Assembly (NCBI RefSeq): GCF_020165985.1
Contig: NZ_JAIUKZ010000013.1
Location: 40,419-104,418 of the forward strand
Origin: Bacillus sp. RAR_GA_16
GTDB taxonomy: Bacteria; Bacillota; Bacilli; Bacillales; Guptibacillaceae
Length of the DNA stretch: 64,000 nt
Direction: 5' to 3'
Shown: piece after piece, positions 16,423-24,139 of the stretch
How positions within the stretch are numbered: position 1 is the first letter of the stretch
Layout: every line of letters starts with the position of its first letter
Made by a program: the position numbers and the translations under genes
The notes under the pieces: model-generated
The model's database searches: none
The model's input: only the letters and a program-made list of their open reading frames with translations
What the model was told of the DNA's origin: nothing

Positions 16423-17436
16423 TTACGCACCTCTCTTCTTTTTATTGCCAATGCCTGATGTTAACCACGTATTGATGGCCGCAGCACCGATGATGATGAT
16501 TAGCAGCAAGACAGCTGTCGCGGATGCTGTTCCGAATGAACCAAGGTTAAAGGCATCACGGTACAAGTACATGACGACGGTCATCGCTTCATCACGGCTA
16601 AACGCAGACGATCCTAAGAACACGGTTGGTTCCGCAAATAATTGAAGCGCTCCGACAGTGGACATAAATACTGTCAAAATGATGAATGGCTTCAACAATG
16701 GAATTGTAATGTAGATAAACTGCTGGATTTTGTTTGCCCCATCAATAGTAGCTGCTTCATAGAGGTCCTTTGAAATACTTTGCAATCCAGCAAGATAAAT
16801 GATCGTGTTATAGCCGACCCAGCGCCAGAAGACCATGAGCGCAATCGCAATTTTCGCTCCCCATTCAGACGTTTTCCAGCTAACAGGATCTAAGCCGAAC
16901 AAGCCAATCACATAGTTTGCTAGTGCCGTTTCATTGCTACTAAAGAAAACGCCAAACACGAGGGCAACGGCAACCATCGATGTAATGTATGGCATAAAAA
17001 TGGTGACGCGAAAGAAATTGGTAAAGCGGATAACAGCCAAGTTAAGGAAGTAGGCGAGTACAATCCCTACGATTAACTGTGGCGCGGTCCCCATTAAACC
17101 GATAATGACGGTGTTATATAACGACTTCCAAAACAATGGATCCTGAAGAACGACGGTAAAATTGCTTAGCCCGACATATTCCATTTCACCAAGTCCGTTC
17201 CACTCCTGGAAAGCGAGCACGATACTAAAGATCGCTGGGTACAACCCGATAATGCCAAAGACGATAAAAAATGGAGCGACATATAAATAGCCGGAAATCA
17301 TATCTTTTTTCTTTTCAGATAGTTTCCTAGTTTTAGTCGTTGAACGAGCCTTTGCTTGCTTCTGCACTTCCTCCAACGTTGTAACCTCCTTCAAAGTGAA
17401 AGGCCGGAAGAGTTCCCCCCGCCAGCCTTTTAACAA
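16423..17436 (-). CDS. Carbohydrate ABC importer permease, MalF-like
   Basis: A 337-residue permease. A basic cytoplasmic N-terminus of about 45 residues precedes six helices. The EAA loop is DLYEAATIDGANKIQQFIYITIPLL. The first 18 residues may not be translated, because an in-frame start can be placed later, but the longer start is 6 bp after the binding-protein stop. It pairs with the MalG-like subunit. Confidence 0.88.
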   Translation of the reverse strand: MLKGWRGELFRPFTLKEVTTLEEVQKQAKARSTTKTRKLSEKKKDMISGYLYVAPFFIVFGIIGLYPAIFSIVLAFQEWNGLGEMEYVGLSNFTVVLQDPLFWKSLYNTVIIGLMGTAPQLIVGIVLAYFLNLAVIRFTNFFRVTIFMPYITSMVAVALVFGVFFSSNETALANYVIGLFGLDPVSWKTSEWGAKIAIALMVFWRWVGYNTIIYLAGLQSISKDLYEAATIDGANKIQQFIYITIPLLKPFIILTVFMSTVGALQLFAEPTVFLGSSAFSRDEAMTVVMYLYRDAFNLGSFGTASATAVLLLIIIIGAAAINTWLTSGIGNKKKRGA

Positions 17437-17442
17437 CTATGC

Positions 17443-18720
17443 CTAACGTTTCACTAATCCTTCAATTCGCTTAACCGCATCTTTCCATTCTTTCTCTGGG
17501 TCAGCGCCTTCTTGTACGTTTCGTAGAGCCGTCAAGACTTCATCATTGACCGTGACATATTTTGGTCCTTTGTAAACAGCCGGAATTTCTTTTGCGGCTT
17601 CAGCAAATGTCGCTGCCGTATTTTGACCACCGAAGTATTCATCTTCGTTATTTACAAATTCGTCCATTTCATAGACAGCTGGAGCAGAAGGGAAAAGTCC
17701 GCTCTCTTCAAAAGATTTCAATTGATTTTCAGGAGAAACAAGCCATTGTGCAAAATCATAAGCTTCTTCACTGTGCTCTGTTTCTTCAGGGATCGCGACG
17801 TAAGATCCACCCCAGTTACCAGCAAAGTCACTTGGTAGTGTTGTCACACGCCAGTTGCCTTTTCCTTCTGGTGCATTTTCAGTCATGTAGCCTTTCAACC
17901 AGGCTGGTGCCATCTCAACCGCAAAGTCACCTTTGTTTAGAGCCGTTGCCCATTCAGGCGTCCACATTTCGTATTTTCCTACGTAACCCTTTTCATAAAG
18001 AGAAACAGCGAAATCATAAGCGTCTTTTACTTCATTACCTTCTTTGCCAATAATCAGTTCACCGTCTTCGTTAAAGTAACTTTTCTCTAACGCATCCATA
18101 TTGGCACGGTAAGCCATTTCCATGCTATCAACCATCGGCTTGTCTGTTTTATCAAGCACGGTTTTTGCAGCGTCTGCAAATTGATCAGGTGTTGAAATCA
18201 TTTCTTGTACTTTCTCTGGTTCTGTTGGTAAGCCCGCTTCTTCAAAAACATCGACGTTGAAGTACATCGCTTTCGGACCGATATCTGTCGGAAGACCGAA
18301 TAAGAAGTCGCCATCTGTGCTTTCTGCCATGTTCCATTTCCAATCAAGGTAATCGCCCTGCACTTCATCTGCGCCAAGATCATACAAATTCACAAAACGC
18401 TCCTGTGCTTCACGGTAACGGTCAAGCTGATCCACTTCAATCATCGCAAGATCCGGAGCACCCGTCCCTGCAGAAATCGATGTAAAGAGACTGTTATGAT
18501 GATCCCCTAGTTCAGATGTCTTTACATTAATCTCCACGTCCGGATTGTCTTTCATATATTCTTCCGCGAGAGATTCATAGTTTGTCGCACCAAATGTCCA
18601 AAAGTCCAACGTCACTTTGTCGCCGTCTCCAGATGATTCCTCTCCGCCCCCGTTACAAGCTCCAAGCAATAGAGATGTCCCGAGTAACAGCCCAGCAAGC
18701 AATTTCTTTTTACCTTTCAT
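17443..18720 (-). CDS. Sugar-binding lipoprotein of the glucoside ABC importer
   Basis: A 425-residue extracellular solute-binding protein. A lipoprotein signal peptide MKGKKKLLAGLLLGTSLLLG precedes the lipobox LLGACNGG (Cys22), followed by an acidic serine-rich linker. The family 1 binding-protein body contains FWTFGATNYESLAEEYMKDN and WGGSYVAIPEE. It is the first gene of the five-gene operon, directly downstream of the promoter and operators. It delivers the sugar to the MalF/MalG-like channel. Confidence 0.9.
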   Translation of the reverse strand: MKGKKKLLAGLLLGTSLLLGACNGGGEESSGDGDKVTLDFWTFGATNYESLAEEYMKDNPDVEINVKTSELGDHHNSLFTSISAGTGAPDLAMIEVDQLDRYREAQERFVNLYDLGADEVQGDYLDWKWNMAESTDGDFLFGLPTDIGPKAMYFNVDVFEEAGLPTEPEKVQEMISTPDQFADAAKTVLDKTDKPMVDSMEMAYRANMDALEKSYFNEDGELIIGKEGNEVKDAYDFAVSLYEKGYVGKYEMWTPEWATALNKGDFAVEMAPAWLKGYMTENAPEGKGNWRVTTLPSDFAGNWGGSYVAIPEETEHSEEAYDFAQWLVSPENQLKSFEESGLFPSAPAVYEMDEFVNNEDEYFGGQNTAATFAEAAKEIPAVYKGPKYVTVNDEVLTALRNVQEGADPEKEWKDAVKRIEGLVKR

Positions 18721-18773
18721 GCAATATCCCCTCCGTTAAATGATAGACCCATAGATGAACAAAACAAGTTATA

Positions 18774-18785
18774 GAAACCGGTTTC
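18774..18785. promoter_or_regulatory. LacI-type operator O1
   Basis: GAAACCGGTTTC is a perfect 12-bp palindrome with a central CG, as in LacI-family operators. It lies in the leader, about 45 bp downstream of the -10 box. Confidence 0.75.
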
Positions 18786-18827
18786 GTAAAACGGCAAAAA
18801 AAGAGCCGAAATGGTTCGTTAGGTTTG

Positions 18828-18856
18828 ATTAAAACATATAATGTATCCGATTTCAA
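18828..18856 (-). promoter_or_regulatory. Sigma-A promoter of the glucoside operon
   Basis: On the minus strand, TTGAAA (18851-18856) and TTTAAT (18828-18833) are separated by 17 bp. It lies between the two palindromic operators. Confidence 0.65.
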
Positions 18857-18899
18857 TAGCCGATGTGAGAGTTTTCTAAAATTTTATCGATTATTTGGT

Positions 18900-18909
18900 A
18901 AACCGGTTT
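18900..18909. promoter_or_regulatory. LacI-type operator O2
   Basis: AAACCGGTTT repeats the core of O1. Centre-to-centre spacing is 125 bp, close to twelve helical turns, which would allow a repression loop across the promoter. Confidence 0.65.
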
Positions 18910-18944
18910 CCTTGATGTGCGTTGCGAGAGGGACAGCATCGCGC

Positions 18945-19051
18945 TTTATTGGCTAAAATTCGAATATATTGGCCAAACTCGATTTTTATTGGCTAAATCC
19001 AAAATATATTAGCCAAAATCTTTTTTTATTAGCTAACTAGAATGATTCTAA
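18945..19051 (+). repeat. Five-unit TTGGCCAA array C
   Basis: Units start at 18945, 18965, 18985, 19005 and 19025 (exact 20-bp period). Cores are TTGGCTAAA, TTGGCCAAA, TTGGCTAAA and TTAGCCAAA, ending in TTTATTAGCTAAC followed by the palindrome AGAATGATTCT. It lies between the glucoside-operon promoter and the aspartase terminator. Confidence 0.9.
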
Positions 19052-19091
19052 CGTGAACAGGAGTTAAAAGCACTGCACTCTCCTCACACAG

Positions 19092-19130
19092 CAAAAAAGC
19101 CGCACTTCGCTTAACAACGAAGTGCGGCTA
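19092..19130 (-). terminator. Terminator of aspA
   Basis: AGCCGCACTTCG pairs with CGAAGTGCGGCT over an 8-nt loop, followed on the minus strand by six U. Confidence 0.92.
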
Positions 19131-19134
19131 ACGA

Positions 19135-20571
19135 TTACTCTCGCTCAAACAACGACACGCCAGCGATTCCTGGATGCGTCATTTCATAGGGATCTAAAAT
19201 TAAGTTCAGTTCTTCTTCTGTCAGTACATCGTATTTTATGCAAAGCTCTCGTATGGAAGCGCCACTTAGGATCGCTTCTCTTGCAATACGTGCTGCGACT
19301 TCATACCCGATGTGCGGGTTTACGGCAGTAAGCACGCCAACGCTTTTTTCGACGTACTCATTGAGGCGGTCTTCATTTGCTTCAATGCCTTTTAAGCAGT
19401 TATCTGTAAACGTGCGGAAGGCATTTTTCATAATGCTAAGCGACTGAAGCAAATTGAAAACAAGCACAGGCTCCATCACGTTTAACTCAAGCTGTCCAGC
19501 TTCTGAAGCAAGGCAGATGGTGTTGTCATTACCGATGACCTGAAATGCGACCTGGTTAATCACTTCTGGTAACACCGGATTCACTTTACCAGGCATAATT
19601 GAGGAGCCAGGTTGTCTCGCTGGCAAGCTGATTTCCCCTAATCCCGCTCGTGGACCTGAAGCCATTAAGCGCAGGTCATTCGCGATTTTAGACATGTTCA
19701 TCATGCACACTTTTAACGTACCTGAAACTTCGGTGTACGCATCGGTATTTTGCGTCGCGTCGACCATATCTTCCGCTCCTACAAGTGGTAAACCACTAAT
19801 CTCGGCTAGTTCTTTTACGACGAATTCAATATAGCGCGGATCGGCATTTAGTCCTGTTCCTACCGCCGTAGCGCCCATGTTCAGTTCATATAAATGCTGG
19901 CGGGATTGTTTGATTCGCTTGATATCGCGGGCAATGACGCGACTGTATGCTTGAAACTCCTGTCCAAGTCGAATCGGTACTGCGTCTTGAAGATGAGTAC
20001 GACCCATCTTAATAATCGGATTGAACTCTTCAGCCTTTTGTTCGAAAACGGCATGCATGTCTTCCATTGTGCTAAGCAGTTGCTCCATCATATTTAAAAC
20101 GGATAGGTGAATGGCCGTTGGAAACGAGTCGTTTGTTGACTGCGACATGTTCACATGAGTATTCGGGCTACAAACGATGTAGTTCCCTTTTTCTTCACCT
20201 AACAATTCAATCGCGCGGTTCGCGATTACTTCGTTTACGTTCATATTGATCGAAGTCCCAGCGCCTCCCTGGATCGGATCGACGATGATGTGGTCATGCA
20301 TCTTTCCTTCCAGCAATTCGTCCGCTGCTTCCACAATCGCATTCCCGATACCAGAATAGAGATGCTTCACTTCCATGTTGGCGAGCGCCGCCGCTTTTTT
20401 CACCATCGCAAACCCTTTGATTAATTCTTCATGAATGCGGTAGCCCGTAATCGGAAAGTTTTCCACGGCTCGTAGCGTTTGGATGCCATAATAGGCATCA
20501 AGCGGAACTTCCTTTTCTCCTAAAAAGTCGGATTCGATTCTTATGTTGTTCACTGTTGTCGGCATGATCAT
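19135..20571 (-). CDS. aspA: Aspartate ammonia-lyase
   Basis: A 478-residue enzyme of the fumarase/aspartase superfamily that deaminates L-aspartate to fumarate. The signature loop is PGSSIMPGKVNPVLPEV with the catalytic Ser. Also visible are GGAGTSINMNVNEV, the substrate-binding GRTHLQDAVPIRLGQEF and NTHVNMSQSTNDSFPTA. The N-terminal IESDFLGEKEVPLDAYYGIQ is typical of AspA. Length is normal. It is monocistronic here, with no asparaginase gene beside it. Either of two ATGs at 20571 or 20565 could be the start. Confidence 0.93.
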   Translation of the reverse strand: MIMPTTVNNIRIESDFLGEKEVPLDAYYGIQTLRAVENFPITGYRIHEELIKGFAMVKKAAALANMEVKHLYSGIGNAIVEAADELLEGKMHDHIIVDPIQGGAGTSINMNVNEVIANRAIELLGEEKGNYIVCSPNTHVNMSQSTNDSFPTAIHLSVLNMMEQLLSTMEDMHAVFEQKAEEFNPIIKMGRTHLQDAVPIRLGQEFQAYSRVIARDIKRIKQSRQHLYELNMGATAVGTGLNADPRYIEFVVKELAEISGLPLVGAEDMVDATQNTDAYTEVSGTLKVCMMNMSKIANDLRLMASGPRAGLGEISLPARQPGSSIMPGKVNPVLPEVINQVAFQVIGNDNTICLASEAGQLELNVMEPVLVFNLLQSLSIMKNAFRTFTDNCLKGIEANEDRLNEYVEKSVGVLTAVNPHIGYEVAARIAREAILSGASIRELCIKYDVLTEEELNLILDPYEMTHPGIAGVSLFERE

Positions 20572-20646
20572 TTCTCCTTCTTATTCTTCATCCTTTAGTC
20601 CATCAAAACCACTCTCGCATCGAGCAAAAGCGAGTGAACCGCTCAA

Positions 20647-20753
20647 TTTATTGGCTAAAATCCTACGATAGTAGCCATATTGTATTTTTATTGGCCAAAA
20701 AGGAATGATATTGGCTAATTTGTTATTTTATTGACTAACAAGAATGATTCTAA
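20647..20753 (+). repeat. Five-unit TTGGCCAA array D
   Basis: Units start at 20647, 20667, 20687, 20707 and 20727 (20-bp period). This is the most degenerate copy: unit 2 reads GTAGCCATA and unit 4 TTGGCTAAT. The last unit is TTTATTGACTAAC followed by the palindrome AGAATGATTCT. It lies upstream of both aspA and the small gene at 20846. Confidence 0.85.
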
Positions 20754-20845
20754 CACGGATCGAATCAAAAAAAATAGCTTAAGCCCCATATAATTCGGGT
20801 AACAATAGGAGAAGTGCTTAATCAAACCTAGAGGAGGTTACAGTC

Positions 20846-21085
20846 ATGGAAGCTCGTACACGAGTTCAAGAATGGATTCAGTCTACATTTGATATCGAAC
20901 ATGTGACGCTTCAGCGTGACGATTCGGTTCCATATGGTCAACGTGTCTGGTCTAAAAAAGATAATGACTATGCCATCGTCTTTTTCGATGAGCCATCTGA
21001 TCAGGTCATGTGTTCATTTAAAGAGATGGAACCATTATACTTTCGCGTCGACCCCTTTATCGAAAAAGCGGAAATTCGCCAATGA
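20846..21085 (+). CDS. Small conserved-looking protein of unknown function
   Basis: A 79-residue soluble, acidic-to-neutral protein preceded by a strong AGAGGAGG ribosome binding site. I do not recognise it. The sequence is well composed for a folded domain (alternating charged and hydrophobic residues, for example NDYAIVFFDEPSDQVMCSF) and shows no membrane segment, signal or metal motif. It is transcribed alone from the region that carries array D, divergent from aspA. Strong codon periodicity and the ribosome binding site support its being real. Confidence 0.65.
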   Translation: MEARTRVQEWIQSTFDIEHVTLQRDDSVPYGQRVWSKKDNDYAIVFFDEPSDQVMCSFKEMEPLYFRVDPFIEKAEIRQ

Positions 21086-21120
21086 ATGAAGATTATGAGA
21101 AACACCACAATAAAAGTTGA

Positions 21121-21190
21121 ATAGCTATCCTTTGCCTCTATTTGACAAAGTTGAACGAAAAATTCGTCTCACATAAGGATAGCTTTCTTA
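21121..21190. terminator. Long-loop inverted repeat between convergent genes
   Basis: TAGCTATCCTT (21121-21131) and AAGGATAGCT (21175-21184) can pair, with a loop of about 43 nt. The plus side ends TTTCTTAC. It is a plausible weak terminator. Confidence 0.5.
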
Positions 21191-21200
21191 CTCCTTCCTA

Positions 21201-22562
21201 TCAATCCATCCCCTCACCAAAGCGCTTTCCTTTATACGTAAACCCACTTAATTTCCGTGCATACATCATATTATTAAAGCGGCATTGATAAAAAGCGAGG
21301 CGATCCTTTGCCATGAGCGCAATATACGGATCGGGATTTTGATGATTCACTTCGATGAGAGTCAAGTGACCTGTCTCGTCTAATCCAAGATCAACGCCAA
21401 TGTTTCCTAGCTGATACCCCTGCTTTTCCAACGATTCAATCACGTTTACCACCATTCGCTCCATTGCCCTTTCCATTCGATGAACCTCTAAATCACTCAA
21501 CTTCCACACTTCTTTCAACGTTTTCCTCGCGATTTCGGTATGTCCGCCTGCAGTAATGTTACTCACAATATGTCCGGTTGCGCCGTACCGAGCGTAAATG
21601 CCTGGAATCTCCCACTGCCCTTTATAATTTTTCGATGCCATCACGCGAAAATCAATCACGCTTTGATGTACTGTTTTTAAAGGAATGGTTTCCTGAATGA
21701 TAAAAGCATTAGGGATCAGGTGCTGGTCGAGAAACGTTGCCATTTTCCTCATATCAACGAATTCTGCACGCTTTTCTTCATATTTCACGGTAATCGTCTG
21801 TCCGCTTTTCAACACGTTAAAGATTCGTTTTCCTAAGCGTCCATGAAGTGGTTTAATGTAGATGTTGCCATGTTTTGATAGCATGTCGTAAACATCCGAG
21901 ATATCTTGATAAATCGCCGTATCAGGCAAATTCGACCTCCATTCAGGAAGCAGCATCCGATGCATTTCCCACTTTGAAAAGTGTGGGTAATTAAACACCT
22001 TTTCGCCTAACAACCATTGAAAATTTCTCATATGCTTATGAAAAGCGTCTGATGCAGACGTTAAGCTTGGCTCTGCGATCGACATAACCACTCCTGGAAA
22101 CGGAAATGTTTTTTGATCCCAGGATTTGCTTTTCGCGTTATAAAGAAACCCATCAATGACCTGCTTCTCTTCATCAATTCCTTCCACTGAAAAAATCGCA
22201 ATTGTGCCCCCAAAATACGAATATCCTTTAACAAAGCTTTTGTACGTTGTAATCATTTCAGCTAGTTTTCGATTCGTTAATTCACAAAGAATACCAATAT
22301 AAGGTCCAAATACGATCTTGTCCCCCTGAACAACAAGGTCAAACGAAGATGTGAGTGGGAGCCCAAGTTGTTCCATCACATTCGTTGATAGGTAAATCGT
22401 ATCGTTATTGATCGTGTTAGCATGTTGAATGGTGACATCTACTTCTCTAATGCCGTACTGCAGTTTTATTCGGTTCAATGAAGGCCGATCAAGTCTGCGA
22501 TAAAACGAACTTGAAACAACCATCATCTGGTCTTTTTCATCGTATGGTTTCACTACATACAT
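21201..22562 (-). CDS. YheC/YheD-family ATP-grasp protein (YheD-like)
   Basis: A 453-residue protein. The N-terminal half (about 1-200) is the YheC/D-specific part, with GPYIGILCEL and a stretch YFGGTIAIFSVEGID. The C-terminal half is an ATP-grasp domain: IYIKPLHGRLGKRIF, IIQETIPL, VIDFRVMAS, GNIGVDLGLDETG and the metal-binding IEVNHQNPDP. The family was named from proteins found in the B. subtilis spore coat. ATP-grasp domains ligate a carboxylate to an amine through an acyl phosphate; the substrate here is unknown. It is divergent from a Mur-ligase paralogue. Confidence 0.85.
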   Translation of the reverse strand: MYVVKPYDEKDQMMVVSSSFYRRLDRPSLNRIKLQYGIREVDVTIQHANTINNDTIYLSTNVMEQLGLPLTSSFDLVVQGDKIVFGPYIGILCELTNRKLAEMITTYKSFVKGYSYFGGTIAIFSVEGIDEEKQVIDGFLYNAKSKSWDQKTFPFPGVVMSIAEPSLTSASDAFHKHMRNFQWLLGEKVFNYPHFSKWEMHRMLLPEWRSNLPDTAIYQDISDVYDMLSKHGNIYIKPLHGRLGKRIFNVLKSGQTITVKYEEKRAEFVDMRKMATFLDQHLIPNAFIIQETIPLKTVHQSVIDFRVMASKNYKGQWEIPGIYARYGATGHIVSNITAGGHTEIARKTLKEVWKLSDLEVHRMERAMERMVVNVIESLEKQGYQLGNIGVDLGLDETGHLTLIEVNHQNPDPYIALMAKDRLAFYQCRFNNMMYARKLSGFTYKGKRFGEGMD

Positions 22563-22673
22563 CCTACTACCCCCGCTCCAATTTCAATCCTGGCAAGCTC
22601 CTAAGTTAGTATATGCTCGTAGAAGAAAAGAGAGATATGCTTCTTTTAAGATGATCGATTAGCCCGTACCTCT

Positions 22674-22715
22674 CTCTCTTAATCGAATAAGCTATATAGA
22701 AGTCTATTAAGAGAG
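22674..22715 (+). promoter_or_regulatory. Inverted repeat reaching the ribosome binding site of the Mur-ligase gene
   Basis: CTCTCTTAAT (22674-22683) and ATTAAGAGAG (22706-22715) form a perfect 10-bp stem. The right arm lies next to the GAGTAGGTG ribosome binding site, so the stem could restrict translation or act as an operator in this divergent promoter region. Confidence 0.55.
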
Positions 22716-22727
22716 TAGGTGTAACTG

Positions 22728-24122
22728 ATGAAAAATCTCCCCCTACATGTGATCCTTCGTGTTCTTGATGGAAAAGTTGTTTCTGGTAGCGCAACAAAGA
22801 CAATCAAGAACGCCGCAAAATATGGCGAGCATCTTATTACGGATGAATCGCTTGTATTCGTATTAAAGAAAAAAACATCCTACCCACTACCGGGAAATGT
22901 GCGCAATATCACCGTTGTCACCTCTAATCCGAAAGCACTGAAGTCTGTACGAGACGATGTCACCGTCATTTACGTCGAGAATGTGAGAAGAGCGTATTAT
23001 CGCTTTGTTTCATACTATCGAACCATGTTCAAGCTTCCTGTCATCGGTGTCACCGGTACATGTGGCAAAACGACCACGAAAGAAATGATCGCCTGGATTC
23101 TCTCAGAAAAAGAACAAGTGGTGCGAACAAAATTAAGTCATAATGGCTTAGCCAGAAACCTCGATTATCTATTAGAAATTGATGACAATACGGACAGCGC
23201 CGTGTTTGAAATGGGGGTTTCTGGTCCAAATCAGCTTCTCTATTCGGCCCACTATTTCCGTCCACAGATCGGCATCATCACCGCGATTGGCACCGATCAT
23301 ATCGAAGGGTTCCGAAGCCAGGATGCATATATTGCTGAAAAAGCAAAAATGCTGACAGCCGTCGGGAAAAACGGCACGGTCCTCTTAAATCGTGATGATG
23401 AAACGGTGCGAAACCTTGATTTACGTGATTTTACCGGAAAAGTTCTTTATTATGGTCAGCATCCAACAGCTCATTTCCGTGCGCATTCCATCTCGTTCAA
23501 TCTTAAGAAAAATGGTATGGATTTTACACTTGTTTGTCCTGAAGGAGAATATGCTGCCTTTGTCCCGGGATACGGTACACACAACGTATCAAATGCACTT
23601 GCCGCACTCGGTGCTTCATCTCTAGTGGGTGTGAAAATGACAGATGCGATCCGTCGTTTAAGGTCCTTTGAACACGTGAAAAGTCACCTGCAATTTCATC
23701 AGGGCAGAAAAGGCAGCTTGCTGATTGATGATACGTGGAACACGAATCCCACTTCCATTGAAGCGGCGTTAGAAGTGCTGACTGAAACCGCTGAAGGAAG
23801 AAAGACGGTTGCCGTTATCGGAGAAATCGAAGAGCTTGGCGCCTATTCGGAACAGGAGCATCGTAAAGTTGGGGCGCTTGTTGCGAAGAAAAACGTGGAT
23901 GTGCTAATTGCCGTTGGAAAAAATGCGTCGCCGATTTGTACAGAGGCGGCGAAGGGTGGACTTAGCCCGTCCGCGATCCATCATGTCACAACGCAGGCAG
24001 AGCTTCTTACATTATTAGATCAGCTTGCCTCTCCTCGCACCGCCATCCTGCTCAAAACATCCATGCGAAGATCCTTTAGCAACACGCTACAGGCCCTTGT
24101 CGCAAAACCCCAAAAAGACTGA
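22728..24122 (+). CDS. Mur-ligase family protein, MurF-like paralogue
   Basis: A 464-residue Mur ligase. The P-loop is GVTGTCGKTTTKEM, with Cys where MurF usually has Asn. Further motifs are AVFEMGVSG, AIGTDHIEGF, the lysine-bearing EKAKML, and IDDTWNTNPTSIEAAL, which matches the MurF central motif. The N-terminal 105 residues are short and do not look like the canonical UDP-sugar-binding domain, so the acceptor may not be UDP-MurNAc-peptide. Mur ligases join an amino acid or peptide to a carboxylate with ATP. It is flanked by two YheC/D ATP-grasp genes, and its own terminator overlaps its stop. Confidence 0.85.
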   Translation: MKNLPLHVILRVLDGKVVSGSATKTIKNAAKYGEHLITDESLVFVLKKKTSYPLPGNVRNITVVTSNPKALKSVRDDVTVIYVENVRRAYYRFVSYYRTMFKLPVIGVTGTCGKTTTKEMIAWILSEKEQVVRTKLSHNGLARNLDYLLEIDDNTDSAVFEMGVSGPNQLLYSAHYFRPQIGIITAIGTDHIEGFRSQDAYIAEKAKMLTAVGKNGTVLLNRDDETVRNLDLRDFTGKVLYYGQHPTAHFRAHSISFNLKKNGMDFTLVCPEGEYAAFVPGYGTHNVSNALAALGASSLVGVKMTDAIRRLRSFEHVKSHLQFHQGRKGSLLIDDTWNTNPTSIEAALEVLTETAEGRKTVAVIGEIEELGAYSEQEHRKVGALVAKKNVDVLIAVGKNASPICTEAAKGGLSPSAIHHVTTQAELLTLLDQLASPRTAILLKTSMRRSFSNTLQALVAKPQKD

Positions 24123-24139
24123 TCGAATCAGTCTTTTTT
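24113..24139. terminator. Compact bidirectional terminator at convergent stops
   Basis: AAAAGACTGAT, a short loop and ATCAGTCTTTTTT have A and T tracts on both sides. The stem covers the stop codon of the Mur-ligase gene, and the convergent gene stops within the T tract. Confidence 0.85.

Noticed and set aside
7234..20753. TTGGCCAA arrays as CRISPR arrays
   Set aside because: Units are about 20 bp in total, spacers of a few bases are not unique full-length spacers, each array has only five units, and no cas genes are present.
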